The translations under genes and the position numbers were made by a program. A stretch of 64,000 bases of DNA from Podocnemis expansa (lineage: Eukaryota > Chordata > Testudines > Podocnemididae), in the NCBI GenBank assembly GCA_007922195.1, contig ML682126.1:989834-1053833 (forward strand), in the 5' to 3' direction. The notes under the pieces are model-generated. The model saw only the letters and a program-made list of their open reading frames with translations. It did no database searches and had not been told where the DNA came from. Positions 1 to 11,655 of the stretch are shown one piece after another (positions within the stretch are counted from its first letter, which is position 1; every line of letters starts with the position of its first letter).

Positions 1-49
<49 letters not shown>
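1..49. repeat. (ATT)n microsatellite
   Basis: The window opens with an uninterrupted run of ATT/TTA trinucleotides of about 16 units, probably continuing to the left. It directly precedes the unclassified repeat at 60-480. A similar pairing of an A/T-rich microsatellite and the same repeat occurs at 13306-13680. Confidence 0.97.
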
Positions 50-50
<1 letters not shown>

Positions 51-59
51 AAACACCTA

Positions 60-480
60 ATGTTAGATTTATCTTAAGCTGTGTGGATTGCAGGCAGAGT
101 ATGAATGGGTATGGGCCTAACTCTGAGCAAGGGCTGACTGTGTATCTGTTTGGTAACTGATGTACCAGAGCAAACTGAGTCTGCAGTGATCTGGAAAAGG
201 TCCTGATCTGCGCAGGACAGCAGTTACTGGTAGGGCATCTGGGGGCTGGAGACGCTTGCAGGGAACAAACTCCTGAGTGGTTAATGAGGACACTTACACT
301 ACCTGGGACTAATTACACACAGGAGGCTGGTGTGGACTGACCCAGGTGTGGAGGGCCACCAACCAAACCAGGGTAAATTGGGGCCCAGGAGTTTATGACT
401 GGGGAGGAATAAGGGTGTATAAGACCGGATTGTGGTAGGGGAATGTCTGAAGCAGATAAAAAGGGGATTTCAGTGACAGA
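60..480 (+). repeat. Unclassified dispersed repeat, relative of 13350-13680
   Basis: There is no open frame of note. Several blocks recur in the same order at 13350-13680: a 'taagc-gtgtgg' block, a 'tgtgRactgac' block, a following 'gccacc' block and a 'caggagt-gactgggg' block. Both copies sit just downstream of a simple repeat. The order and spacing suggest two diverged copies of one element, perhaps an LTR or a LINE 5' region, but I cannot classify it. The call rests on by-eye similarity only. Confidence 0.35.
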
Positions 481-499
481 CTGTGAGAATGGGGAATAT

Positions 500-705
500 T
501 TATCTCATGAACTTTTGTAGGAGAAAACCTCATTTCATTAGACACTTGAAGATGGAGAACTTAAGCATGTGATGAAGTGTGATTTTCCCCACAAAATCCC
601 ATGCAATGAATAAATTTGTTAGTCTTTAAAAATGCCACGGAACTTCTTATTTATTTTGTTGAACTGGACTAACATGGATACCCCTTTGGAACGAGGATGG
701 GGTTC
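500..705. repeat. Foldback (inverted-pair) Cry I-like SINE
   Basis: The right half (about 575-705) is a minus-oriented tRNA-derived SINE of the turtle Cry I type. It carries 'gttagtctttaa', a degraded 'gtgccac-ggact' block and a reversed box A region 'ggactaacatggatacccc'. The left half (about 500-570) is the plus-oriented SINE tail: 'ctcatgaacttttgt', then the 'tcattagacacttgaag' version of the usual tcatcagatgc tail. The two halves meet head to head and could form a hairpin. The same architecture occurs at 34295-34510 and 34744-34927. The family name comes from remembered motifs, not a database match. Confidence 0.6.
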
Positions 706-1039
706 ACTGCCATATGTGGAGAAAGCAAAAAAAAATTGATGATGTTTAGTTTATAAAAGGGAGAAATAAGCTTGGTTTTGATCAAGGACAACACAATAAA
801 GCATGGAGCAGATTACATGCAAATGGACAAAGAGATTACAGTTCCCAACCAATATTATATAGAAAGATACTTATCACTTCCAAATGACTAATTCCCCCCA
901 ACTGAGAAAAGTTATCAACAAAATTGATTGGGGGGAGGGCTTTAGCCACAAAAATGCAAAGTAATCTTTGGAGGGTTTGTTTGGTTTTTTTTTTCGTTTT
1001 TTTTTTTTCTTTTTTAAGCATAGGTTATTGGAGAGCCCA

Positions 1040-4000
1040 AAACCATGATTTCAGTCAAGAAAATGGACAACATGGCTGAAAACCCAGTTCAGATGCAAAG
1101 TGAAGGCAGCACTTCAGCATGGGGAAAGCAATATAGAAGAAATGGGGAAAGTGAAAATAAATAGCAAATAAATAGCAAGTGATGCAACCAAGAAGTGATG
1201 AAAATAATATGAGAAGTTAAAGTCATCAGGGTAAAATCCATGTTTGACAAAGTTGAGGTTTGAAAAAACAAAGGAGATTACTAAGCAAATTAAGAAGAAA
1301 AGAAATTCCAGGAAAGGTAGGGACCATTTGCTGGGGGGGTGGACTTGTTAAATATTGCCAAAAATAGGTGTGTTTAATATATATTTCTGTTCTGTCTTTT
1401 TAAAGAAGGCATCTGAATTATTCAAATCACAAGAGTTTATCAAATACATTCCAGGCTAACAGCTATCAAAGAGGATGTTAGAAACCATTTAATAGGGAGT
1501 AAATATTTTTTTTTTAAATGGACCAGCCTGAAAAATTTGAACCAGTGAGTAAAAGTCATGCCTGAGGAGATTCTCCAGCCCCCTTATGTACATTTTTAAT
1601 AAATCCTGAAGTAGTGGGGAAATTCCAGAAGTCTGATGGAATGCTAAGGGGTTGCCAATATACCAATAGGTTGGATAGTCTGACATCAGTCTTGAAGAAA
1701 ACGTTGAAAAAATGTTATAAGGATAAATTGAAGAAAAAGAAAAGCTAGGAATATAATGCATGCCAATCAAAAAAGTTTATGGAACATGGGTCTTTTAAAT
1801 AAAGGTGATTTCATCTGTTAATAGGAGTACAGGTTTGGTTGATCAAGTGAACTGCACAGATCCAAGAAAATTTTGGTTCTCAGACGTATTTGATTTAATA
1901 GGGAAAAACAATCAGATTATAAATAAATACCATTGAAGAAAATGTGTTATTTGGACAAAAATTACTACTGGGTAGATCTTGTAAAGCATATGTAAATGGA
2001 AAAATGTCAGTGAAGTGGGGGTGTCTAGCTGGATTTTCCAGGAACCAGTTCTAGGCCTGATGCTATTCTGCATATTCATTGGTGAGCTGGAAGTAAGTAT
2101 AAAATAATTCTAGGAAAAAAAATTGTGGACCACACAAAGCTTAGCACAGCAATTAAACTGCTGAGGACAGGGTGGTCTTAAAGACATTTATGGATTGTTT
2201 AATAATTTGAGCCTATTCAAAGAGAATTTTTATTGCAGCCAAATACAAAGCTGCTGAGAAAAGCCACAAAACTGATTTAAGGCCAGAAAAAATGTCTTAC
2301 TGAGAGTTACAGAGATTAATTTATTTATCAAATGGACAATTTAGTTGATATTGTATAAGTACATTCAAGAGGAGAAATCCATGGAAAATAAGAGGTTCTT
2401 TAATGCAGAAGAAAAAGGCAGAGCAAGACAATTTGGCTGAAAGCTGAAGTCAAACAAATTCCTATTTGAAATAAGGACCAAACGTTTAAGATTGAAAGTG
2501 ATTACATGTTGGATGAAGCTTTGAAAGGAAGTGGTGGAGTCTCCAGTTCTTCACAAATTCACAACAAAACTGCATAGTTTAGAAGAAGATATCTTCAGGG
2601 TTTTGCTACACTTAAAACACAACAGAGGCTCTGCTGTAGCACTTCAGGCAATACCTATGCCAACAGGAGGGGCTCTCCCACTGGCATAGCTAATCCATGT
2701 CTTGCGATGTGGCAGACAGGTACATTGAAGAATTCTTCCATCAGTCTCATCCTGCATACCCTGGAGGTTAGGTTCATATAGCTACATCTCTCAGAGTATG
2801 GATTTCTTTGCTCGGGGGGGGGGACACCATCAAAGCTATTTTGGGCTGCATTAACAGAGCCAAAGAATGTAAGTCATGGGAAATGATGCTGTTGATTTAC
2901 TGGAGATTGTTTAGGCCTCAGCTGGAGTATTGTCTCCTGGTTTGGTCACCAATGTATGGAAAGAATGTAGGGAAACTGGTAAGGTTTAAGAGCAAGTGAC
3001 AAGAAATCTCAGAGGGATGGAATACAAGCCATATGCACAAAGGAACTCCATATATTTTGTTTGGATAAGACAAGATATGGTAGGGCCATAGTCACGGTCT
3101 TTAAATTCTTGAAAGGTCGCTATTAGAAAGATGGGGGAAAGCATTTCTCTCATGCCACAGAGGCAGAAACAGAGGCAATGGGTTCAAACTACAGCATAGA
3201 AAATTTAGATGAAATCTCATGAACCACTTCTCACCTGTAACAATAGTTGGACAAAGGAACTAATTGTCCTGAGGGGTCATGAAAGCTCCTTTACTGGACA
3301 TTTACAGGAATTGACTAAATGGCCTTTCTTGTTTCTTCTATGATTCCTTCAGGTAAAATACTAGCATAGACCAGGGCTTGGTCAAATATAAGTTACTGGG
3401 CCTAATGCAAGGGTAACAGGTACAAATTAAACAGACTGAGCTGTACAAGAGGCCAGACTAAATGATCTAATCATCCCCTCTGGGATTAAACCCTATGAAT
3501 CTATCACTAAAGTAGTTAGATCTGGCACTTACATTTCTGCTTTCTCATAACACACAAACAAGGGAACATTCAAATAAATTGAAAAGATTAAAATCTGAAA
3601 TAGGTAACAGAAATTTTTGTTCATAATACATATCTGACCTGTGAGCACCTTACCACAGATACTACTGAAGCAAAGAACTAGCCAAATGGGATTTCAACCT
3701 GGTCTGGCTGTCGGACACTGCCACATTCAAGACATCATTGTCAGTTACTCACACCTTTGTGAAATTTGAATCAATTGGGCTGAAGTTTCCCATGCCCGCT
3801 GTCTGCTTCGGGCTGAATGATTTTTGAAAATTTCAGGAAGATAAGAGTGAGGTAACAGCCTCACCACTCCACTCCTCTTCCCCACCCCTCTGGCCCTCTT
3901 AGCAGCCAGAATACCACAATACAAGGGGAGAGCTGAGTGTGTGCATTAACACAGACCTGTCTTCTGAACTCTCAATTCCTGATCCAAGGGGCATCACCTG

Positions 4001-4850
4001 GGGGTGGGGGGGGAGCAGAGTAGGCAATAGCATGGAGGGGTGGGAAAGGCCCATGGATACCTAAGGTCTGCGCACCATGGAAGGGACCAACGACTTGTTC
4101 TTTAACCTATCCTGCCAATGTAGCACTGGTTTTGTCGAGCAGAGTGCTCTGCAGCAAGTGAAGGAGTACCTGCGAATTCTGAGACGGATGTGTATTCCCT
4201 GGGAATCCACCTCAGAAAGTCATGTCCCACACCTCTGTCACAACAGGATCTGTAACAACATTTCACGTTGAGAGCCAACACAGAGGAAGTGCTCAGGGCA
4301 AGTTGAAAACAGCTTTATATTATAGCTCTGGGCAATCCCAGTTGGATTCCTAGGCTGTCTGCAGGGGACAGTACTAGCCATTGTCTCTCTTTCATCATCT
4401 GTGTTTTTATTTTTTCTTTTATTAATTTTTTTACCCACATGTAAGAATAAACAGTAATTAAGTGTCCTTTCCAAAAAGAAAGGAGGACTGATAGGCTCTC
4501 CACTGAGGCAGAGAGAAATTGGCTGATCAGTGTACATGTGTATATAAAATATTATAGTTAATTAGTAAGAAAATTTGAGATAATGGCTAGGTCTCCATAG
4601 GGTCCCATACCCTGTCAATGTCTGGGGTGGGTGCATAGCTAGCAAACAGATAGAGCTGGAGAAAGGTGAGTGAGGAGTGACATGAACACTTTTTGCAAAC
4701 ACACAACGCTGCCCCTAAAGGATCAGTACTTCTTTCTATTGTGAGCTTATTAAGTAGAATGTCACGTAGCTATAGGTCAAACACCTTGCTAGGATCTAAA
4801 TCTGTAACATCTCCCCAGCTATCATTACTCACAAAATATGTCATCAACTC
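1040..4850 (+). repeat. Unit A: diverged partial copy of the OR-bearing duplicated block
   Basis: This stretch is colinear with about 30100-32990 of unit B and 52900-55600 of unit C. Shared landmarks in order are a purine-rich block (A 1100-1320, B 30180-30370), a LINE-derived block with 'atttgatttaata-ggg' (A about 1885), 'ctggagtattgt' (A about 2920), and a long unique-looking block from 'gtacctgcgaattctgag' (A 4166) to 'ataccctgtcaatg' (A 4606). A is clearly more diverged than B and C are from each other. A 3' extension at about 3350-4140 has no obvious counterpart. In B and C the OR lies 2-3 kb left of this homology, so the A receptor is expected just left of base 1. Confidence 0.75.
1830..3350 (+). 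repeat. Decayed CR1-type LINE remnants in unit A
   Basis: Broken plus-strand reading frames resemble the C-terminal half of CR1 reverse transcriptase. Near 2840-2990 the translation reads like the conserved CR1 stretch 'GCINRAK...YWRLFRPQLEYCLLVWSP'. Downstream blocks at 3000-3300 match the CR1 post-RT region. Stops and frameshifts are frequent and no single frame exceeds about 60 codons. The same remnants lie at equivalent positions in units B and C, so the insertion predates the duplications. Confidence 0.6.
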
Positions 4851-5199
4851 AAAAAAAAAATAGAAATTAGGTCTGTTTGAGACATCAAATTTATTTTTGC
4901 CGATGACTTTAGTCTCTTCTTTGATCCAGAAAACAAAGCTCAAATATCACCATGGGTAAACGTAGTCACCCTGGAGAGTTGATTAGCTGAAGTGTTCTTC
5001 TTGTATTGAACTGTCCCAAGAGGCTCACACCAGGAACTGAAGCTGCATAGGGCTGGACACATAAAATGAACACTTTGTTTGGAAAGCATTTCTCCTTCCT
5101 GTCCTCATCTAACTGTTTATTGTAGGGAAGCTGTAAAGTGCTAAGCAGCTGCCTTATTCTGCTGCAGACATGGGTGCATTAGATCCTGTTCTAGGCTGT
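4851..5199. other. No feature recognised
   Basis: AT-rich sequence following the end of detectable homology to units B and C. I see no open frame, terminal repeat or RNA gene. Confidence 0.5.
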
Positions 5200-5500
5200 A
5201 AAGCCACCTGGAACCATTCTGGAGCAGCGACATCCCAGTGAAAGAAAGCCTGCTCTGTCTACTTCACTACCCTGCTGGGCAACATCACCCCACCCTTCCT
5301 CATCAAGGAGGAGCCCAGCCTACATCACTCCACACCTCTCTTTCTCTCCATGCTGTCTCTGACTGAAATCAGACCCTCTTATACAACCTTCTGCAGGGCA
5401 CTGTGCACCTTCTTGTTTGGATCCTGGGATACTAGCTGTGGCATGTGCTTGGCTCAGATGTTCCTGACCCATGTGGGGCTACAGCCCCTCAAGGCCACCT
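5200..5500 (+). pseudogene. Class I olfactory receptor fragment, TM1-TM3 region
   Basis: The frame starting at 5248 reads through transmembrane segments 1 to 3 of a class I odorant receptor. It contains 'LLGNITPPFLIKEEPSLH' (TM1 GN motif and first intracellular loop), 'PLFLSMLSLTE' (TM2, normally PMY.FL.MLA.TD) and 'CLAQMFLTHVGL' (TM3 start). The initiator region just upstream is degraded. The frame stops soon after TM3, before any DRY motif, and the rest of the gene is missing. It lies on the plus strand, opposite to the two long ORs in the window. It would have been a seven-helix odorant receptor in olfactory neurons. It is a relic with no likely product. Confidence 0.75.
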
Positions 5501-5914
5501 AGTGCAGATTAGGCTGGCATGTCCTAGCAACAAAGGTCAGAGGAAGGTTTGATGGGGAAGCAAGACCCAGATATGGAGAGGCAAATGCACCACATCAGCC
5601 TGGTAGGAAGGGCAGACATGCCAATGGGGAAGTTGGGAGTAGCCCGGGTCCCATCCTCCTTGTGCTGCCTGGGTCTTACTGAAGATGGAGCGAGGCCTGA
5701 GCCACAGGAGCTGCAACTGAATGTTTGCCTCCAGCCTGTCTCCTCTTTATTTTATTTTTAATTAGTGGCTGTTTAATGGGATGTATCTGCTTTCATCAGT
5801 AATCAGTGGGTCAGAAGAACATGAGTGCAGAGAGAGCATCACAGGTTGGGACACCCTCACCCCTGTCCTGAGTGACCAAGGAAAGGTTGGAGATGAGCAC
5901 TCCACAGATCCTGG
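5501..5914. other. No feature recognised
   Basis: Sequence between the OR fragment and the LTR. It has a short open stretch on the plus strand (5549-5761) that resembles nothing I know. No terminal repeats or RNA genes were seen. Confidence 0.4.
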
Positions 5915-6919
5915 TGTGACTTGAGCCTCCTGAGATAACCTTCTGAATGTGTCAAAATTAGGGCAAGCTGCAAAACCGGGGGCTAGACTCCCAAACCACT
6001 GATGGGTGGTACTTCAACCAATCTCTTAGTCCGTAACAAAATGTGTTTCTGATTCCCTACTCACTTCATCACCAAGCCTAGAAAAATAGAAACAGCCACC
6101 TTCATTGCACATCAGAGCTTTCAGTCCCCACCTAGCCACTGGGTTTCTTAAAGAAATAGGTTTTTCTGATCCCAAAGGGTCATCCACATCACTGAGAAAA
6201 ATATAGGCTTGAATCTTACCCAAAATGTCACGCTGCCAGCCAATCCTTTAGTAGCTACAACTAAAGGTTTAAAATAAAAAGAAAAGAAGCAAAATGAGAG
6301 ATGTTAAAGGGTCAAAGTGAATCACAGTCATGCAAATTATTTAGAGTCAACAGAAAGCAAATCCTTGTAGAATCTGTAGTTTTCAATTTAGTTCAATGCC
6401 TCTGGTATGCATCCAGCACTTGGGTGGGTCCCAGTCCTTTGTTCAATGGCAGCAGAATAGTTCCAGAGGATGCGCTGATTGCAGATTGCAGACTGAAGAC
6501 AAGACAACATGGAGATAGGGCCCTTGTCTTTAATCCCCTTGGCCTTCTTTGTCTGCATGGAATTGTTGCAATTCAAAATGGAGTAGAATAACATGGTCAG
6601 TCTGGGTGACTTATCAAACAGGTTTCTTCCTAGGATCACTGTAGCTGGGAGCTTCCTTAATGGGCCATTAAGAGGTCAATGTCTTTGCAGAGGCCCAATC
6701 TGGTGTCCCTTAGAATCAAATAACTGGGAACATGAATAGGACAAACATATTCCTAATTTCTAATACAGATTTGACAGCTACATATAAATCATACAAACAT
6801 TCATAGAAGATAACAACCTGTCTATTGGTACCAAACATGGCAATTCACATATGGATTATTGCAAATATGAAACATTAATCTGAAAGCTAAACAGTCTCCT
6901 AGACCCAGACAGCATCACA
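5915..6919 (-). repeat. LTR-like element, minus orientation
   Basis: About 1.0 kb whose reverse complement matches 48956-49939 along its whole length and 41035-41667 over its first part. On the minus strand it starts TGTGAT and ends GTCACA, consistent with the TG...CA ends of an LTR. I see no clean target-site duplication in the flanks. No internal retroviral genes adjoin this copy, so it is best read as a solo LTR. LTR identity is inferred from the ends, length and repeat behaviour. Confidence 0.6.
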
Positions 6920-7260
6920 CATCAGACCAGCCTTGTCAGGGTTATGGGTACTTCACTGTACAGCAGAATGACAGGGGGCCCTCAAGGTCATGCTGGCCTC
7001 CTGGTCTGAGGAGGGCAGTAAGGAGTCACATCCTGTCACTATCCAACAACTCGTGGCAGTGTGTGAGCATGGAAGTGCCCCCAATACTAGGACCATCCAA
7101 CTAAAATATATGCAAATTAAGTGCAGCCCACAGCTTTCTGGTACATTGTGAAAAGTACCAGATGGGGCACTGGGTCACACTGGCCAGGCCCATCCCATTT
7201 GCTCATTGGCTCATTGGCTGATGTGGCCAGTTTGGAGCCACTGATGGAGCCTACTTAACC
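6920..7260. other. No feature recognised
   Basis: Sequence between the LTR and the 3' end of the CR1. It holds a short direct repeat 'gctcattggctcattggc' near 7200. No coding potential or element ends were identified. Confidence 0.4.
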
Positions 7261-9560
7261 AAACTCACAGACTCATAGACTCTAAGGTCAGAAGGGACCA
7301 ATATGATCATCTAGTCTGACCTCCTGCACAGTGCAGGCCACAAAACCTCACCCACCCACTCCTATAATGAACCTCAAACCCATAACTGAGCTATTAAAGT
7401 CCTCAAATCATGATTTAAGATTTTAATACAGAAATCAACCAGCAATTGAGCCATGCCTAATGCTACAGAGGAAGGCAAAAAAAACCCAGCACCCAAGCCA
7501 ATCTGCCCTGGGGGAAAATTCCTTCCCAACCCCAAATATGGTGATCAGTTAAACCCTCAGCATGAGGGCAAGTCCACAACAGCCAGTCAAGAAGAACTTT
7601 TCTGTAATAACTCAGAACCCACTCGATCAAATGCCCCTGCCCACGTGCCTATCATGCCCATCACCAGTAGTAAAAGACAGACAATGGCCAAGCTACACTG
7701 TCCTTCATATCATTCCATCCATAAACTTATCAAGCTCAGTTTTGAAGGCACCTAAGGTTTTTGCCCCCACCACTTCCCTTGGTAGGCTATTCCAGAACTT
7801 TACTCCTCTGATGATTAGGAATCTGCGTCTAATTTCAAGCCTAAATTTTCTGAAGCACAGTTTGTATCCATTTGTTCTTGTGTCCACAGTGGCGCTGTAT
7901 TCAAATAATTCCTCTCCCTCCCTTGTATTTATCCCTCTAATGTATTTATAAAGAGCAATCATATCTCCTCTCAGCCTTCTTTTGAGACGACTAAACAAAC
8001 CAAGCTCTTTAAATCATCTCTCATAGGGAAGATTTTCCATTCCACAAATCATCCTTGTAGCCGTTCTTTGCACCTGTTCCAGTTTGACTTCATCTTTCTT
8101 AAACATGGGTGACCAGAACTGTACACATTACTCCAAGTGAGGTCGCACCAGCACCTTGTATAACAGTACTAACACCTCCCTATCTCTACTGGAAATACCC
8201 CTTCTGATGCACCCCAGGACCACATTAGCTTTTTTCACTGCCACATCACATTGGCTACTCATTGTCATTCTGTGATCAACCAGTACACCCAGGTCCTTCT
8301 CCTCCCCCGTCACTTCCACTTGATGAATTCCCAACTTATAAGAAAAATTCCTGTCATTTGTCCCTAAGTGCATGACCTTGCACTTGCCATTGTTGAATTT
8401 CATCCTATTTCTAATGCTCCACTTTACAAGGTCATCCAAATCATTCTGTATGCTATCCCAATCCTCCTCTGTATTGGCAATATCTCCCAGCTTGGTGTCA
8501 TCTGCAAACTTAATTAGCACATTCCCACCTTTTGTGCCAAGGTCAGTAACAAAAAGGTTGAATAAGATGGGTCCCAGGACCGATCCTTGGGGAACTCCAC
8601 TAGTAACCTCCTTCCAGCTAGACAGTTCACCTTTCACTATGACCCTCTGTAGTCTCCCCTGTAACCAGTTCTTTATCCACCTTTCTATTTTCATATTAAT
8701 CCCCCCATTTCCCAATTTAACTAATAATTCCCTGTGTGTAACTGTAGCAAATGCCTTGCTGAAATCTAAGTAAATTAGGTCCACCACATTCCCTTTATCC
8801 AAAAAATCTGCTATCTTCTCAAAAAAGGAGATCAGGTTGGTCAGGCATGATCTACCTTTTGTAAAGCTGTGTTGTATTTTATCCCAGTTACCATTTTCCT
8901 CAATATCCTTAAGTACTTTCTCCTTCAAAATTTTCTCCAAGACCTTGCATACTGCAGAGCTCAAACTAACAGGCATGTAGTTATGTGGATCACTTTTACT
9001 TCCTTTCTTGAAAATAGGGACTACATTAGCAATTCTTCAGTCATAAGGTACAACCCCTGTGTTCACCAATACTTTAAAAATCCTTGCTAAAGGGCTGGCA
9101 ATTTCATGTGCAAGTTCTTTCAATTTTCTCAGATGAAGATTATTTGGACCCCCTGATTTAGTTCCATTAAGCAGCTGAAGCTTGCCTTCCACCTCTGATA
9201 TGGTAATTTCCACTTCTACATTCTCATTCCCATTAGCTTCCCTACCTCTGTCCCCAATCTCACCATCACCGTCATTAAAGACAGAGGCAAAGTACTTGTT
9301 TAGATATTCAGCCGTGCCTAGATTATCCTTGATCTCTACCCCATCCTGTGTGTATAGTGGTCCAACCTCCTCCTTCTGTGTTTTCTTTCTATTTATATGG
9401 CTGAAGAACCTTTTGCTATTGGTTTTGATTCCCTTTGCAATGTCTAACTCTGCTTGGCTTTTGGCCTTCCTCGCTTGATCCCTACATGCTCTGACCTCTA
9501 AAAGGTAGTCCTCCTTTCCTATCCCTCCCAACTTCCACTCCTTGTGATAAATACAAAAGT
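7261..9560 (-). mobile_element. CR1-family LINE, minus strand, 5'-truncated and inactivated
   Basis: The element runs right to left. Its 3' end at 7261 carries the reverse complement of the CR1 3' terminus ('catagactctaaggtcagaagggacc'-like, split). Going 5' to 3' on the minus strand, a linker and RT N-terminal frame occupies 9547-9037, the RT core 8976-8128 and the CR1 C-terminal region 7998-7705. The core keeps GVPQGSVLGP and an intact FADD catalytic motif (residues 157-160 of that frame). Three nonsense changes divide the frame: TGG to TGA in 'VPYD*RIANV' at about 9037, a stop after 'VRPHLE' at about 8126, and one after 'NLPYER' at about 8010. The endonuclease end is missing. It is not able to move by itself. 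Confidence 0.9.
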
Positions 9561-9689
9561 GGCATCCTTGGTCCATCCCATCAGCAAGAGTGCCCAACTG
9601 CAGGACAGGTTTGCCAGACACTGCCCCCTCTGCCACACAACAGCTAACATACCTGGCATGGGCTAGACATTTCAAACCTGAATACTAAA

Positions 9690-10005
9690 AATGCCCTTCA
9701 GTACTGATCCACAATCCCTTAAGATTTCCATTCATCAGCCCTACCAGGGCTGTTCAGTCGTAACCTGCAAACCACTTGGGCATGCTCTGCCTTCCCAGCT
9801 CTGCCAGGGCACCTCACTCCCAAACGACACAGTCTGTGAGATGGTCCTTTCCCAGCTCTGCCACTGTCCTCAGTCCCAACCCAAACAGCCCCTAGGATTG
9901 GCCTTCTGCAGTGTTTCTGAGCCACCTTCTCAAGACCCACAGATCCTCTGGGATTGCCTTTCCCAAGCTGTGAAGGGGAGCCTCAGTTCTCCCCCAGACA
10001 CCCTG
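9690..10005 (+). repeat. Minisatellite of about 56-60 bp units, left part
   Basis: About five diverged units repeat the core 'tttcccagctctgcca', then a CTCA block, a CCCA block, a CACAG block and a CCTnGG block. Unit starts are near 9735, 9797, 9847, 9907 and 9958. The array resumes with the same unit at 10746-10900, so the DNA between has been inserted into it. Apparent open frames here are an effect of the periodicity. Confidence 0.7.
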
Positions 10006-10745
10006 TAGCAATGAAGTGGCTCTGCTAAGGCACACCAGGGGTTAAAAGGGTGTGTAGGCTGCAGGCAATCAGGGATGGGCTGCTGGTATAAAAAGGAGTG
10101 CAGCAAGGCAAGCTGTGGGATCTCCATGGAAGGTATTCTTCCTGGCAGGCTGGCTGTGGGAGCCAGCATCTTAGAGAGATCTGAGTGGGAGCAGGCACTT
10201 GGAAGTGACGTAGGCTGGGGCAGACTGTGGGAGGGGCTGGAGCAGCGGTCTGGCACAAGGAGCCAAGGAGTGGATGGTGTCTGGACTCCAGTGGTGAGAA
10301 TGCATGCAACTGGGCATGTAGGGAAGTGGCCCAGGGAGTTGATGTAGGTCAATATGGAGAGACTGGAGGGAGGTGGAGGCCTCAGTGGAGGCACTTAGGG
10401 TCCCTGGGCTGGGGTCTGGAGAAGTGGGTGGGCCCAGGCACCTCCCTGCTCCACCAGGGTGCCAGGAGTGGCATGGGTGCCAGGAGTGGCACAGCTTCTT
10501 GGGCCATTGACTGTTTTAGTGGCCAAGACAAGAGTGAGCTGGGCCATAGACTGTTTTAATGGCCAAAACCTGGAAGGGGTGGACTAGTGGGCTTAGCCAA
10601 AGGGCTAAGGTCTCAGAACTGGACTCGACACAAGAGTCAGCATGGCAAGAAGTGGAGCAAAGACCACTTAGAGGGGACCACTTGAGTGCAATTCCCCAGA
10701 AACATCACCAGGAGGTGCCTTCCAAGTCGGTGGAGTGCTGAAATT
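10006..10745 (+). mobile_element. LTR-like insertion splitting the minisatellite
   Basis: About 740 bp of non-periodic DNA interrupts a tandem array that continues on the other side. It begins TGTAGCAATG (10003-10012 region) and carries a TATA-like 'gtataaaaagg' near 10087, both usual for a gypsy-type LTR. It also contains an internal direct repeat with about 42-bp period, 'gggccattgactgtttta', near 10500 and 10542. I found no clear TG...CA pairing or target duplication at its right end, so the LTR identity is tentative. It has no recognisable coding region. Confidence 0.45.
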
Positions 10746-10900
10746 GCTTATGGACCCCCTTTGGATACCCTTTCCCCAGCTCTGCCATGCACTCTTACTC
10801 CAGACCTGTGGACCCTAGCTCCCCCAGAGCTCCTCATTTATGACCCAGAGACCCCCTTTGGATACCTCTTCCCCACTTCTGCTATGGCTCCTCACTCCCT
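10746..10900 (+). repeat. Minisatellite of about 56-60 bp units, right part
   Basis: Two to three further units of the array seen at 9690-10005, with 'gaccccctttggatacc' followed by 'tccccagctctgcca' and 'cttccccacttctgcta'. This confirms that 10006-10745 is an interruption. Confidence 0.65.
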
Positions 10901-10983
10901 ACACACACACACACACACACGCACACACACTATTGCCCGTCTTCAATACTGCTGGGAGAAAACAGCAGTCACACACACACACA
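10901..10983. repeat. (CA)n microsatellites
   Basis: Two CA-rich runs, about 10901-10930 and 10971-10983, sit at the edge of the minisatellite. Confidence 0.9.
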
Positions 10984-11647
10984 ACCAAGAACTTCTCCCC
11001 GTGGTTTGATATAATTACCAGTCCTTTCATGTGTTGCTTAAGTCAGACCTAGTGACCAACTAGATTCAGCACAAGGAAGGAGCCAGGCCTCTGTCACTCA
11101 TAAATGTGATGCTCCAAGATGACAGTTGCAGAATGATACTCAGTGTCCATATTGTTGTATTATCCCAAGACGTGGTCCCTAGCCTATAGTATATAAATTA
11201 TGAACCTTACTGAAGTGGAGAAACAGTTCACATTCTGTGAATGTGAGATCTTGGAGCTGATGCGTGTCAGTCTGCAATGTGTACTTGTTAATGTGTGTGT
11301 TGTTCGAGCTCTGTGCAGGTAACTGAGATAGCACTCACATTTGAATGGTTTAGGACACTTACGTATCCAATGAGCAACATAGGCACCCATCCAGATTTAT
11401 TGCTGTGTATGACAATGATAAGCAACCTGCATCTTAAGAGTACAATTAAAATGTTAAGTGTTCTCTATGCAATTTAAAGACTCAGTTAGCACTGGGAGTT
11501 TCCATCATTCCTTACTCCAACAAGCTAGTTCTCTTTGACACAATCTTTTATACTCTGTTTTAGGTAGTTTCCATATATCCCTTTGATGTAGGTAGTTGCC
11601 AGGCTCGTTAAGTAATAGTTTCTCCTTTCTTGGCTTCGTGTTACACT
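10984..11647. other. No feature recognised
   Basis: AT-rich sequence without convincing open frames, terminal repeats or similarity to other parts of this window. Confidence 0.4.
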
Positions 11648-11655
11648 ATTCATAG

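Noticed and set aside
10087..10097. TATA box of a host gene
   Set aside because: There is no coding region downstream, and it lies in an insertion that splits a minisatellite, so an LTR promoter is the better reading.
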